Shown here one piece after another: positions 48,530 to 60,620 of a DNA stretch of 64,000 nucleotides (the first letter of the stretch is position 1; each line of letters opens with the position of its first letter). Made by a program: the position numbers and the translations under genes. This DNA is from Homalodisca vitripennis (Eukaryota; Arthropoda; Insecta; Hemiptera; Cicadellidae). The notes beneath the pieces were generated by a model. That model was not told where the DNA came from, ran no database searches, and was given only the letters and a program-made list of their open reading frames with translations. The stretch spans positions 121,972,501-122,036,500 of the forward strand of contig NC_060215.1 in the NCBI RefSeq assembly GCF_021130785.1, in the 5' to 3' direction.

Positions 48530-50045
48530 CCGTAATGAATGAACATCAACGTAATGTCAGTGCGGCTGATCAAACGTTACTTCAAGCACATCTTGACACC
48601 ACTTACTAAATTGATAAATCTGTCCTTCGCCCAAGGCGATTACCCTTCAGCTATGAAGACAGCAAGAGTGTTTTCGATCTTAAAGAAGGATGATCCTTGT
48701 ATCGCAAGTAATTATCGTCCTGTTTCCATTCTTCCAGTCATGAGAAAAATTTTCGAAAAAGTTTTCATTAGAAGGCTTGAAGGTTTTCTTTAACGGTTCG
48801 AAATTCTTAACCCTGAGCATTACGGATTCAGGAAAGACAAATCGATTATTGATGCTGTAACAAAAATGATTGACTGTGTTGTTGATGGCTTGGAGAGGCG
48901 GGAACAGCATATTTCTCGACCTTCTAAGGCCTTTGACTGTGTGCATCATGGGACACTGTTGCATCAGTTATGGACATGTGGTGTCCGAGGTTAGCCGCCT
49001 AAATGGCTTTCGTCATACCTTGGTGGCAGAGAGCAGTGTGTGCAGATCGCGAACACCCTGTCAGGCAAAATAAAAATGCAGTACGGTGTTCCCTAGGGTT
49101 CAATTTCGGGGCCCATATTTTTTCTCATTTACGTCAACAGATTGAATTCATCAATTCAAAATGGAGATGATGCAATATGCGGAAGATCCGACTCACTGCA
49201 TCAGATCAAATACGAAACAAGGTATTGAGATAAAAGCCTTTATTGAACTAAACGTATGCATTGAGCACTTTTCAAATATAAATCTGAAAACTAACTATGC
49301 CAAAACTAACGTAATCAAATTTTGTCTCCGTTAAATAAGAAGACGAATACAGATCAATTGTAATGACGAATGAATCTATCATATATGAAGCTGAATCCAC
49401 CCAGTTTCTGGGGATGTACCTGAACCAGGGAATGACCTGGAGCGATCACATTGAAAGAATTTGCTCAAAGGTTGCCTCAGACTTACGCAATCTAGCAAAA
49501 TCATACTCGTTGGATGTACTGAAAACAGCGTACTTTGGCATAGTACATCTACATTTGACCTACGGTTTGAGACTATGGGGCAGCTGTTCTAAATACAAAT
49601 TTGATAGAGTATTTAGAACACAAAAGAAAGCTGTTAGAATCATTTCGAAATTAAAATCCAGAGAGTCGTGTAAAATTGCCTTCAGGAAGCTTGGATTTTT
49701 GATCTTACCCAGCCTCTATATTCTCGATGTCACCCTGTACTGCCGATTCAAATACGAACTGGTTCAGGGCAGGGACGTACACCAGTACGAGACCAGATGC
49801 ATGAACAACTTCAGAATTGAACAGCGTAGAACGGCTATGTTCGAATACTTGCCATCGCAAGTGGGTGTCAAGATAATCAATAAGCTCCCTGGAGATCTCA
49901 AACGAATTAATGAACCCAAACAATTCAAATCTCGATTAAGATACTTTTTGTGACACAGGCATTTTACTCCGTTGAGGAGTTTACGATGGGCCGCTGGGAT
50001 GACAATTATGAATTTTATTATTATTCTATTTCTCCTTTTCTGATA
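48530..50045 (+). mobile_element. LINE family A, 5'-truncated copy B
   Basis: RT begins abruptly at 48536 with MSVRLIKRYFKHILTPLTKL, aligned with the family A element at about 9815. It runs through ILPVMRKIFEKVFIRRLEGF and HYGFRKDKS-like fingers, then MMQYAEDPTHCI at 49165-49200, where the catalytic YADD is changed to YAED. The last 196 codons (49363-49953) form one open frame with FLGMYLNQGMTW and RTQKKAVRIISKLKSRESCK. A shared 3' UTR (CATTTTACTCCGTTGAGGAG) and a TTATTATTATT tail end the copy near 50030. Abrupt 5' truncation is typical of incomplete reverse transcription. Confidence 0.9.
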
Positions 50046-50950
50046 TCCGAACACATGCGAAACAATATATTTTTAGGTTCCCATATTCATATGTGAAATT
50101 GACTATGCCTATGATAACGTAAGATTTTTTAAATGAATATTATGATAAATAACGCTTCCATTACAATTTTGATGTTTTTAGATTATTTAAAGTGCAACAT
50201 TTAGTTTTAAAAATATTTTTTTAAATTTTAATGGTGACAAAACTTTTGTAGAAGTAGAGTAAACATATTGAAGTTTTTTTATATTTTTATCACATATGTC
50301 GTATGTTAATTCAAATGCAGTACGTTCCCTCAGAAAAAAAATTGAATCATAGTTTATTATAGAACACAATATCCACTGTTTGTTTAGTACATCATTATTG
50401 AATTTATGACAATTTTCAAAGAACTTTGGGAAAATTACAATTTAGTATCCAAACAAATCATTGGTATAATGCATTACTTATATTATTAGATATTGATTGA
50501 CCAACCTTTCGTGTGAGCCTCAGAAGTTGTTGTTTGGTGTCTACATAACCATTATAATATAAAGAGAAGATTGTATCCAAACAATATATTGTATAGAAGA
50601 TATGCTCAGAAGATTTGCATATATCTTCTGAGCACATACGTCTGAATGAAACTAATACAAGGAAGCTTAAATAATAATTTTTTTTAATGCCTGATTATTT
50701 TGTAGTCATTGGATTAATACAATTCTGTCTATAACAGTCGTCATTAGGATTGAGTTTAACGCTGTGATATACAGCAAAATAGTCTTCTAACAAAATATAT
50801 TTTTTTAGTTTTATGACAGTAGTATCTGCCACCTGAAATCTCAGTACATCATGTCCGTACTCACATAATCATCTCTATACATTTACTAAGTATTTATAGG
50901 ATTCTGAATACGTGTAACAGAATACATTATTAACAGAATGTAATGTATTA
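50046..50950. other. Unassigned spacer before the gypsy element
   Basis: AT-rich. An inverted ATATCTTCTGAGCA / TGCTCAGAAGAT hairpin near 50597-50634 is the only notable structure. Confidence 0.5.
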
Positions 50951-50954
50951 GTCG
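50951..50954. repeat. Target site duplication, left
   Basis: GTCG directly before the left LTR, repeated at 63040-63043 directly after the right LTR. A 4-bp duplication is usual for Ty3/gypsy integrases. Confidence 0.85.
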
Positions 50955-51528
50955 TGTAACGATTTGTATGGGTGTTTTGAAGCAACGTGTCACCGTGCAG
51001 GACTAGGCTCGTAGCCGCCTGCACGATGAAGGCCGTGGAGCGACCATAATCCTAATTACACAATATCCTCCTGCCAGCTTTGATAAGTATTTAAAGTTAT
51101 AATTTAAGGACGAATCAGTAAAAGTAAATCCTAAAACAATTTATTAACCGCCAAAGATAATTTACACATATCAACACCAACCCCACGCCGACCTCCCATC
51201 ACGACAAAACCCGCCCCAACATACTAACAATTTAGAATTTACAATCACCCCCTATAATTTTCCGGCACCTAACCCCCCCCCCTTGGTTATTAAATCAATC
51301 TATAGTGTAACACACAATACCACAAACAAATAATTTAACTAAGACTTTTGACAGGTAAGTAAAATCTCCGTTACCGCCACTCGCCGATCAGACGTCTTCG
51401 CTCTTCCGTCACTCAATCTAAGACTCCGTTATCAGACCACCGGTCCTCCATCAGCACGCGGCTTATCAGAAAGACCGGTCCTAACCATTGATTCGGCGGT
51501 CTGATATATGTGGTGGGCAGTCACCACA
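50955..51528 (-). repeat. 3' LTR of the gypsy element
   Basis: 574 bp, beginning TGTGGTGACTGCCCACCACA and ending CAAATCGTTACA on the minus strand (TG...CA). Contains an inverted TGTGGTGACTGCCCACCACA at its edge and a C-homopolymer near 51273-51281. Confidence 0.96.
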
Positions 51529-51541
51529 ATCTCTCCCCCTA
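51529..51541 (-). promoter_or_regulatory. Polypurine tract
   Basis: On the minus strand AGGGGGAGAGAT directly abuts the 3' LTR. This primes plus-strand DNA synthesis and fixes the element's orientation. Confidence 0.88.
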
Positions 51542-53426
51542 AAGAAAAAAAATTGAAAAGAAGTCGGAAGGAAGAAACATATAGTTAATAAAAATTTCAA
51601 TTTGGAATATCCAAAAACTTTGGGTGCTCTCCACCAATCGAAGAGCGGGTGACGACAGGAGGACCAATTACGTATTGATAATAGTGATGGAACAAAATAA
51701 AAAAAAAATCCAACTGTTGGTCTACTCTTGTACTAGTCACCCTTCAAGTAATGACCGAATAGGCGATCGCACCTACCGTTAATATTTTGTATATATTCTA
51801 AAACAACGAGAAAATGTCACACACCCACCCCCCGAACAAGAAAGAGTTCGATACAATCAGAAAGTTGTTATGTGATGTGTATGTGAGGGATTAGGATTGA
51901 ATTCTGGTCATCCTGAAAATAAAATTACATGTGGATTCCGTGCGGAGAGAATGGTTTACGCGCCTGGTTTTTGGCGACCTTATAGGTTGTCTTTGTTCTG
52001 CTTGCAGTCGATGTGCGTATACAGTCCTGTGGGTTTTAGCGATACTTCTAGTGAAAATAGTGTCTTCTTCCAGAGACGAGAGTTTTTTGAGATAATGTGT
52101 TTTTGCGCTTACACTGTGGGAACGTCTCTTCTTTAGCAATTGCAGTGACAACACTGTTTCTTCACATGGTATGTATAGCTTTCAGTTATCCAATGGCCAT
52201 TGTCAGGGTGGAGAGTTTGGTAAGGATTAATTTATATGGAAAGTGCTCGGAATACACATGCGCATATTTACAAATATTCATATATTCTTAAATTAGGAAT
52301 TAATTGGAATATGATAGGATTTTGACGTGTCGTGTGGCGAAGTATTGTAGTATTTTTAGTAATGAGGTAGTATATTTTAAATTAGTGTGTGATATTGCCC
52401 ATGTTCCCGCAAAGCTAAGGTGCGTAATATACGGCGAAAAATTGTGGGGATGGTTGTCCGGCTGGATCATAACTTGCTTATGCGATATCCAAAAATAGTT
52501 CCGTTATTATAAAAAAATAGATCCACTTTACGATTAACGGTCGGATACACGAATATATAAATAAGCACACAAATAACAAAGGTATCCCTAACAAGGAAAA
52601 CATACATTAAGGTATAATAGTGAAATGACAAGGAAAGGTATTTTTAAATATTCCCATTTACAATCAACACCTAACTCATATATTCGCTTGCACAAAATTC
52701 ACGTAGAATGTAGACGGTGTATATACATCTAGCAATAAATAACATTTAATTATTTAGAAAACATAGATATTGCAACTTAATGTTCGTTTGGTCACATTAA
52801 ATTTGCAAAATTCACACACAATACACATACGAGCAGCATACGATGCTGCGAGTAATAACGATCATTGTATTTCATACGATTAATGCATTTATCATGTTTA
52901 TATTCGTAACTCGTCTGAATAGTTTAAGACAGGATAAACCTATCTGTTCAACATAACTAAATCAAATCCTAAACACAACATATATTACAACATAAATTAC
53001 ACAAAATAGCACAAAATAATTTTTAGTTTTTGTACAATATGACTCCTACAGATTTCCCTACATTTTGGTAAGACGTTAGTTGTTAGTAAAAGTAAAGGAT
53101 AGAATAGAGATGTGTAGATTTTCTTCTTGTCTGATTGTGTATATCTATGGAGAAGAAAAAATTAATTTGACCATGTGATCAACATGTTCAAAAGAATCTA
53201 TGCATTTCCTGGTTGGTAAGCAATCCGGTAAAAGGATGGCGCACTACAAATATAATAAAAAAATGCGTCTTTACCACAGATTATTGTACCCAAAAGCTAC
53301 GTAAAATTGCAATATAGAAAGAATTTATGAAAAAAAATTACAATATACAAAGAACCCACCAACCGAGGAAACTCAGACTTCATCTCCATAGTGTGTTCAA
53401 AGTGTATATTTAGATACTCCAACAAC
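51542..53426 (-). other. Gypsy 3' interior, no env recognised
   Basis: About 1.9 kb between integrase and the polypurine tract. Frames at 51891-52154 (-) and 51897-52136 (+) lack membrane-protein features or known motifs. No envelope-like ORF could be supported, so the element is treated as a retrotransposon without env. Confidence 0.5.
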
Positions 53427-54600
53427 GATCAACCACAGACCACTGTAGGGAAGCCCTCATAGAAAACTCCCTCAGACTCAGCAGCCGTGCAAGCAGCCGC
53501 TAACAGAGGACCCAAAAGTGTAATAATGTGTAAGAAGAATGTTAGAGTGTGAAAGAAGAGGAAAAGAAACATTGAACTAATATCACCTAGGGAGAATTGT
53601 GTAGGAATATGGTCGCTTACCACGGACTTAATATTTAGGCATGAAAGCTGTGACAGGTGATGTAAAGCATTCCACCACACAAGGTTTGGACCACAGGGGG
53701 AGCAGTTTACTGTTGATGTTCTCAGCAGCTTTACTAATTGGATTATTTAGAAACATAACCCAGTCACCCTGTGAGATGTGGGTAGTTGTCCTACCAGCGT
53801 TGTATAAGCGTTCCCTAATTGACCTAGCTTTTTTAAGTTTGAGAGTGCATTGTCCCAACGCTGTTGCATTGTTTGTAGCGGTTCTTGAGCCAGTAATGAA
53901 TCGAGATTCCATGCCAAATCGAGTGGATGCTGTATTTACCGGCCTAGAAATACGCTAGCTGGAGTTGCTTTAGTGCTTTCTTGTGATGCTGAGTTAAAAG
54001 CTACCTGCATCCAGTGAATGTTCTCATCCCAAGTCTTGTGGTTATGTCCGTGAAAAATTCGTAGTGCCACCTTAAGATTTTTTTTAACCCGCTCAGCATG
54101 ACTAGGATTCGGGTAGTAAGCAGAAGTGTAAATATGTTAGATACCGTAAGTCATACACATGTCTGCCATATGTCTAGATTTAAACTGGGATACGTTATCT
54201 GAAACTAAAAATTTTGGGAACCCAAAAAGAGAAAAAACCGTTTTTAGACAAAATATCCACTGTAGTTTTTGCTGTAGCATTTCTAGCTGGTAACAGAATA
54301 ACAAACTTGGAGAACGCATCAACTACCGTCAACAGATATTGGGTGCCTTTGTTTGATCTAGGAAGTTTACCAATGTGATCTATGAATATCTTTTCAAAAG
54401 GTCTTGTAACTACTTCCGATGCAAGTTTAACCACTCTAAGAGTTTTGAGCCTGCTTGGAACGTTGACAAATTTGACATGATCTTACTCGGTCTGCTATTA
54501 TTGTATCAAGTTTTTGGGCCCAAAATATTTTAAGAATACGCTTTTGTGTTTTTTTAATGCCCAAGTGAGCTGCAGTTGGGGACTCATGATACTATTTAAT
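53427..54600 (-). pseudogene. Gypsy integrase, broken
   Basis: Domains appear in order on the minus strand. The zinc-finger region has AAHLGIKKTQKRILK and SCQICQRSKQ near 54440-54580 (HHCC type). The catalytic core has FIDHIGKLPRSNKGTQYLLT with VVDAFSKF (first Asp, 54290-54400), LVSDNVSQFKS (second Asp, 54150-54185) and NPSHAERVKKNLK (Glu, near 54075-54115). The C-terminal part has ISQGDWVMFLNNP and LLPLWSKPCVVECF near 53680-53780. Catalytic D,D,E are all present, but a stop after TYGI (54137), another near 53955 and frame changes near 54450 and 54200 disrupt the frame. Integrase inserts the cDNA copy. Confidence 0.9.
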
Positions 54601-56322
54601 AACCATATCGATGAGTTTGTAAGGTAATACCACTCTAGGTGTATGTCTGTCCGATATTTTGTACATCAACACTCCCTGACTAAGTTGATAGTTAGTGGGC
54701 CTATTACTCGACTTTATAATCTTTAAGAGATCAGGGTCTTCACGGTGATGAGTACCAATATCTTTAAACATTTCTGGGAATCCTGCCAAGTGTGCCACTT
54801 GTGGTAAGGTGGATGGCTTTTCCAATGAATTATTTGCGTGCACTTCAGTTGGTTCCCTGTTTTCGAACAGGCGCGATAAGCAATCAGCAACTACATTATC
54901 CGATCCTTTGATATGTTGTACTTGAAATTTAAACGAATTTATAAATGTAATCCAGCGAGAAAGTTTTCCAACTTGACGTGGGTGGTTTAAAAGCCAGGAT
55001 AATGCCGAGCAATCCGTCTGCAAAAGGAATTCCCTATGTTCAAGATACTGTTGGAATTTGGAAAAGGCAAAGACAACAGCCAGGCATTCTAGTTGAAGAG
55101 TGTCATAATTTTGCTCATGCTTGTTTAGTGGTCGCGAAGCAAATGCCACTGGCATCAAGTTGCCATTATATTCTTGGCTGAGTGAAGCACCTAAGGCGGA
55201 GGTTGATGCATCGGTTTGTAAAACAAAAGATCGATTAAAATCCGGCATTTTAAAAACTGCATTTGATGTCAAGGCTGTTTTTAAAGTTTCGAATGCGGAT
55301 TGTTGTTCAAGCCCCCAGGTAAATTTTACGCCTTTCTTCTTTAGACTATTAAGTGGTTGCGTTATTTTTGCAAATGATTTAATGAATTTAGAATAAAAGG
55401 CTGTCATACCCAAGAATCTATTTAGCTGTTTCAAATTTTTAGGAGCGGGGAACTCAACTATTGGCTTGCACCTATCCGTGTGAATCGTCACGGTATGATT
55501 GGCAAATGTGTGACCTAAAAATTGGATGTGATTTGCTGCCAGGGTCATTTTATCTGGATTGATGGTTAATCCTGCCTGCTTTAGCCGATTTATGACTTCT
55601 GGGAGATGGCACAAGTGCTGATCAAAAGTACCGTTTGTGTATATGCACAAATCATCGAAAAAATTGAACACATATTTGTATTTTATATCTCCAAAAATTT
55701 GATCAATTAAACGTGTTAGGACTTGAGAGCCGGTTGCAAGACCGAAAGGCAGAAAATTGTACTCAAATTGCCCGAAAGGTAGAACAAAAGCTGTATATTT
55801 CTTTGAGTTCTCTTGCAAAGAGACCTGTAAATATGCCTGATTTAAATCCACCAAACTAAAGAAAGTAGCTTGCCCTAAGTGTTGGAAAGCAGATTCTATA
55901 GTTGGCATGGGAGTTGCCTCAAGATCTATTAATGAGTTAAGCTGTCTATAGTTAATTACCATGAGCGTTTTTCCGCCTTTCTTTGGTACTAAAAATGCTG
56001 GCGACGCATAGGGAGACATTGATGGTCTAATCACTCCGTTGGCCAATAAATGATCAACATGTTCCTTGATTGCCTCCATTTTAGGTGGAGCAAACTGATA
56101 GGGCCTATTTCTAACGATTGTATCAGAATTTAATTTGATTTGATATTCGACCAAATTTATACGGCCTAATTTAATAGTAATTGTTTCTGGAAATTCATTT
56201 ACTAGTCTTAACAGTTGGTCCGCTTGATGAGATGAGAGGTTTTCCCCTAACTTAATTGGACATATTGTTGTACTTGGTAATTCAGCTGATTTTAGCGAGA
56301 TACATGACCGAAGGAGTGCCAT
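54592..56322 (-). CDS. pol: Gypsy reverse transcriptase and RNase H (open frame)
   Basis: One uninterrupted frame of about 576 codons covers the RT-RNase H part of Pol. RT blocks are PYASPAFLVPKKGGK, VINYRQLNSL, FFSLVDLNQAYLQV (motif A Asp), FLPFGLATGSQVL, NFFDDLCIYT (motif C; the usual Y-x-DD is F-F-DD with both Asp kept) and IQFLGHTF. The connector reads LNRFLGMTAFYSKFIKSFA. RNase H has LQTDASTSALGASLSQ, LECLAVVFA and LLQTDCSALSWLL with its catalytic Asp/Glu/Asp, then IKGSDNVVADCLSRL. The product copies element RNA to DNA in cytoplasmic particles. The frame starts within the protease frame, overlapping it by about 40 bp, so expression would need a frameshift or a joined polyprotein. Confidence 0.95.
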   Translation of the reverse strand: MALLRSCISLKSAELPSTTICPIKLGENLSSHQADQLLRLVNEFPETITIKLGRINLVEYQIKLNSDTIVRNRPYQFAPPKMEAIKEHVDHLLANGVIRPSMSPYASPAFLVPKKGGKTLMVINYRQLNSLIDLEATPMPTIESAFQHLGQATFFSLVDLNQAYLQVSLQENSKKYTAFVLPFGQFEYNFLPFGLATGSQVLTRLIDQIFGDIKYKYVFNFFDDLCIYTNGTFDQHLCHLPEVINRLKQAGLTINPDKMTLAANHIQFLGHTFANHTVTIHTDRCKPIVEFPAPKNLKQLNRFLGMTAFYSKFIKSFAKITQPLNSLKKKGVKFTWGLEQQSAFETLKTALTSNAVFKMPDFNRSFVLQTDASTSALGASLSQEYNGNLMPVAFASRPLNKHEQNYDTLQLECLAVVFAFSKFQQYLEHREFLLQTDCSALSWLLNHPRQVGKLSRWITFINSFKFQVQHIKGSDNVVADCLSRLFENREPTEVHANNSLEKPSTLPQVAHLAGFPEMFKDIGTHHREDPDLLKIIKSSNRPTNYQLSQGVLMYKISDRHTPRVVLPYKLIDMVIK

Positions 56323-56779
56323 ATGGAAAAGTTAATGTTTTATTTGCCATATTAATGATCACCCTAGTTTTAGTTAGAAAGTCACAGCCCAGAATAATTG
56401 GCATTGGTAATTCTGAGGCGACAAGAAAAGGAAAATCCCAAGACAAGTTTGAAATTTTGAAGTGTAATATAACCTTTAAATTAAATATTATATTTTGTCC
56501 CGAGGCTGAAATGGCTGACTCATGTATGGTTGAAACAGATTTTATCACCCTTGGTATATTCTTTAAATTCTGAAAACAGGCATTCGATATAATGGAGAAT
56601 GAAGAACCCGAATCTACCAAAGAATTAATGATTAACTTGCGAAAAGTAAAAGGAACTATACAAAACTGAACTCCCGGGAAAGAAGGAGCTTGAGCCGACT
56701 TGGTGAAAGGTGTCTTCACTGCTGGCTTGATTTTATCAAAGCGGGCGGTTAAAGTTAGAGGAGGGGAGTCTCCGCCCAT
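56282..56779 (-). CDS. Gypsy aspartic protease
   Basis: A frame of about 165 codons has INSLVDSGSSFSIISNACF near residues 52-70, with the D-S-G active site of retropepsin-type proteases. LPMPIILGCDFLTKTRVIIN follows near the C-terminus, the second conserved (G/A)-x-D-F-L block. It processes Gag and Pol in particles. It lies directly after the Gln/Asn-rich gag end and just before the RT frame, as in other gypsy elements. It looks intact. Confidence 0.88.
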   Translation of the reverse strand: MGGDSPPLTLTARFDKIKPAVKTPFTKSAQAPSFPGVQFCIVPFTFRKLIINSLVDSGSSFSIISNACFQNLKNIPRVIKSVSTIHESAISASGQNIIFNLKVILHFKISNLSWDFPFLVASELPMPIILGCDFLTKTRVIINMANKTLTFPYGTPSVMYLAKIS

Positions 56780-57971
56780 TAGAACCCTCTTTTATAGTTT
56801 AAAAACCCACGTTGAGATTGATTTCTGGAGAATTGATGATGTAGTTGATTCCTATTGTTTGTATTCATATTTTGAAAAGGAGGTCTATGTTGAATAAATT
56901 GTCCCGATTGACTGCGACGGTTATGAAAACTATTTTGCTGATCTTGTATGGGATATCGATTATAAGTTACATTGTCTCTCCCTATTTGTCTATAAGATTG
57001 GTTTAGTTGACGTCCACCATGGACCTGTGGTCCAGTTTGTTGATAATACTCCGGTGAATTTAAATCTTGTGTGAACCGGTTTTCCGTATTTTGAATTACT
57101 TGTAATCGGGGGGCTAAGCTCAACAATTCAGAAATGGTGGCTGGAGCCGGAAAACCCGCTAATCGAGCTCTGGTTTGAGGGTTAATTCCTGTAATAACAA
57201 TTTCAAGCATCTCCTGGGGTGAAATAGCCGGTATAAGCAATTCTGCTAACGGTCTGATATCATTGATAAAACTAACCAGTGTTTCATTTGGTTTCTGGGT
57301 TCTATATATAAGTTCGACCGTGGCCTGTTGACGAGCTCTAGAAGGCAGAAAAGTATCGAGTACGGTGGTAATTAGAATTTCCGGATGTTTTGATGTTTTG
57401 ATGAAATAGCTTGTAGCCAGATATTTCTTAATTGACCTGTAGTTTTAGGTAAAATTGCTAATATGACGCTGTCTGGATTAGCTAAATTTAGCATTAAAAT
57501 TTCCCCAACTTTTATAACAAAATCGAGTAGTTTTCTAATAACTATTCCATCAAACGATGGTAAAGCTGTAACTAAATCAGTTAACACAGAGGGCAACATT
57601 GCGCGTGAAGTCCCCTGCATCTGTGACAAGGCTGACGCAATTTGGTTTCCCACAGCGGTTACCGTTGTGTGGACTATTTGCATCCAATCGGTTACGGGAC
57701 TCTGAATGTCTGTGGTTGTATGGCTATTAGACGACTCTGTTGGATTAAGAACAGTTGCTTGACAGTTGGCTCCACTGATACGTTCTTTTAATAGAACACG
57801 ATTGTTCTCTAACTTAGATGCTGGAGTTATTCCCCAACATAAGCACTGTTCTTTGGCCTTAGATGCATTTAGTAGATTTACCCAAGCCAGTCCTTTAGGG
57901 CGTTTTTTCCCATTCATACGGTGGATCAGTGACACTAACGTCTTCTTTGAGGATATCTTCGCACTCTAACA
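56779..57971 (-). pseudogene. gag: Gypsy gag, frameshifted
   Basis: A likely start at 57971-57969 gives MLECEDILKEDVSV and then shifts frame near 57885. Frame 57935-57372 covers the matrix/capsid-like region (VTDWMQIVHTTVTAVGNQIA, LPSVLTDLVTALPSFDG). A second shift occurs at a duplicated AAACATC near 57390. The rest (57390-56779) has VLDTFLPSRARQQATVELIY, ETLVSFINDIRPLAELL, the capsid end seen in arthropod gypsy gags, and a Gln/Asn/Arg-rich tail (NTNNRNQLHHQFSRNQSQRG) in place of a CCHC zinc knuckle. Gag forms the particle that packages the RNA. A capsid match is likely, but by sequence alone it is modest. Confidence 0.8.
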
Positions 57972-58441
57972 TCTTATTAATGCGTGACTCAATATAAATA
58001 AATTATATAAATTACTAAATTTTATCAATACTAATATCACAATACTATTTATTATGTAAAGATGGAGGGTTATTCAGTACCATTGTAACTATAAGGGGGG
58101 TCTACCAATTAATATTGTTGTATGTTTCATTTTTACTATATATTTGTTATTAATTAATTACTGCAATAATTGAGTGCTTCATTTGATAGTTCAATTTTAT
58201 TATAGTGGCCAATTATTTTAAGCGTAATATTCAATTGGATAGATAAAAATTATTATATTTAGTAATATTATTACTTAAGGCTTATATATGCATCATATTT
58301 TATCTTATAGACACCCTTTTATTACTTACTGGTATTAAAGTATTTTTTTTACAGAAAAAATAATAACAGTCTGTATATTAAACCTATGAAACATTTAATT
58401 CAGTTTTAAAATAACAAGTCTATATTCTATTTTGGCTGGTT

Positions 58442-59075
58442 TTAATAACTGGTTTCAAGAGTTTTTTTTTTAAATATATCTTTCAATAATATTGTTAAAA
58501 GTAAAAACCCTTCATTGTTAAAATGTACGCTGTCTAGTCTGTCCGAATGTGGGTAAAATTTATGGAATAACTTTCGATTATAAATGACAGTGGGAGTAGG
58601 AACAATAATGTTGTTTACCGACTTCAATGAAGATAAAAACTGGTTGAAGGCATTTAATTTATTAACTGTGTGATTGCACCGTTGAATACAAGGATAAACC
58701 GGAAGCTGAGAGATTAGAATGTGTAAATTTGGACATAGCCGTCGAATGCATTTCAATAGAGCTACAAATTGTTGCTTTAAAATGTCAACAGGCGTGGCGT
58801 TCAGAATATCATTTGTGCCGATCAGCAGGAATAAAGGGTAATCAGATTTTAAAAAAGGTCACTGTGATTTGATTTTATCTTTTAAATCACATACTTTAAG
58901 TCCTGAAAAACTAAAATTTGTCTTAACCTTTAATTGTGAACTTTTGAACTTACTTAAATAGAAAAAATAACGTCGGGCTAGTGAGTCACCCATTAATTGA
59001 ATTACGTGAGAATTATTCATTTCATTTATGTAAGAGCGAGGCGTAGGGCTTTCTAAAAATAGGAGGCAAGAAATA
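58442..59075 (-). pseudogene. SGNH/GDSL-hydrolase domain inside the gypsy leader
   Basis: A single minus-strand frame of about 210 codons with one internal TGA (58861-58859) shows SGNH hydrolase blocks. Block I is HVIQLMGDSLARRYFFYL, with the nucleophile Ser in GDSL at 58990-58979. Block III is LFLLIGTNDILNATP near 58795-58830. A CPNLHILISQLPVYP strand follows near 58695-58740. Block V is SDRLDSVHFNNEGFLL near 58490-58540 with the catalytic Asp and His. The fold hydrolyses esters of lipids or carbohydrates. The frame points the same way as gag and lies about 0.5 kb upstream of it. It is different in sequence from the SGNH domain of LINE family A at 7780-8290. It may be an accessory ORF of the element, a captured host gene piece or a nested LINE fragment. 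Confidence 0.8.
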
Positions 59076-59193
59076 TATTAAATTGCATGAGTTATACCGA
59101 GTCTAAAATATATTAATTTTAGTTAAAGACAAATCTCTATAACGGGTGCGAATAAGCCATTGTTTTAAATCAAACCATTCATTACCAACAGTA

Positions 59194-59195
<2 letters not shown>

Positions 59196-59260
<65 letters not shown>
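59196..59260. repeat. (AT)n microsatellite in the gypsy leader
   Basis: About 32 AT units. Confidence 0.95.
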
Positions 59261-59263
<3 letters not shown>

Positions 59264-60434
59264 AGATATTCCAAACACGCAAATAAACAGGAAAATCTAT
59301 AATGTTTAATTTTTAATTTTCATTAATTGTTGTATCATAACTTTACTCGACTTATCGTATAAGTTAATTACTTTTTTAACCCAGTGAAAAAATATCCAAA
59401 GTTTCAATATCTACAGATTACAATAAATAAGAATAATACTAATAATTACTTAAGTATGTACTAATTAACATGTTACAATTTAAATTCAATAATTCAATTG
59501 ATTTCAATACTTTAAATAACTCTCAAACGCAACTTCCACTTTCTCAAGTGTTTCCTGTCCGAGATTTTCTCACGATAATATGAAAGACCAAAGTTTGAAA
59601 TGAGCGTAATAAATAAATTAAGTAAACTCAAAGCATGTTGTAAAATCCCAGCAGAAGGCAAACAATAGGGCCTACTTCCGGTACTGATAATAAGGCGATA
59701 AGATTAGATTTATTTCCAGCAACTATACTACCGCACTATCAGTTAACTTACCTTTTTAAATCTTGGTGAAGAGGATATAAATAATGTAAGTTTTATTGCT
59801 ATTATAGAGAGACGTAATATATAATTTGTACTTACTAATATTGTAGCATGTTGTAGCTCTGAAAATAACATACTGAATTGCAGACATTTATGAAACATTG
59901 GGATAACAGACAAAAATATATATGGTATTTAACAGTATAATATAACTTTACCTAACTTTAACTGACTACACCTGTAAGGGTTTTGTAGGGTTGGTTTAGT
60001 TTAAGATTAAGGTTGTGACATATTTTGAGCAAGGGTTGCTGTGAGAGGATTTAATAATAGGTTAGATTGGCAGTACAAATACCCTCAAATGAACCAACAC
60101 ATTTATTTGTGACAACATTTCATTAAATTGATTAATTGATTGCGTCAATCGACATATTAAGCACAAAACTTAATGTCTTAATACTTTGAAGACATATTTA
60201 ATATTTAATTATTCATTACAAATTTATTTTGAATTTAATTCATTATAACATTTACTAGTAATTTTGTAGTGTTGCAATAATAATGAGTTCATGGACTAAC
60301 ATGAGAAACTTTCTTTAAAATAGCTAAACATTTACATGAATTTATATTTTCGAAATTGTGAACATTTAAATAGATATGGAATTGAAAAATGACTAATGAA
60401 CCCTAAAATATACTAAGTTCTTAAAATTACTTAC

Positions 60435-60620
60435 ATTTTATTTCACATCACACTTATTACGCCTAGAGAAATTTTTCCGCACACGAACACAAACACTCCC
60501 GAACTTCACTTTTCGAATTCCCGGCCTCCACTTCCACCTCTCCTCCTTGTTCTTCAGTTTTGATGTTCTTCTCCCGCCAGCTCATTGACCACGCCTCTGC
60601 CAAATCTCTCCGTCATAATT
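60435..60620 (-). promoter_or_regulatory. Exon-like block with strong donor in the gypsy leader
   Basis: On the minus strand a purine-rich, GC-richer block (GGAGGAGAGGTGGAAGTGGA at its centre) ends in GAAATAAAAT/GTAAGTAA, a near-perfect donor at 60435/60434. It resembles a noncoding first exon transcribed in the same direction as the SGNH frame and gag. It could be an internal promoter and spliced leader of the element, or a captured host 5' UTR. Confidence 0.3.

Noticed and set aside
51529..53426. Envelope gene of an errantivirus-type gypsy
   Set aside because: No open frame with signal peptide, cleavage site or membrane anchor on the element's strand.
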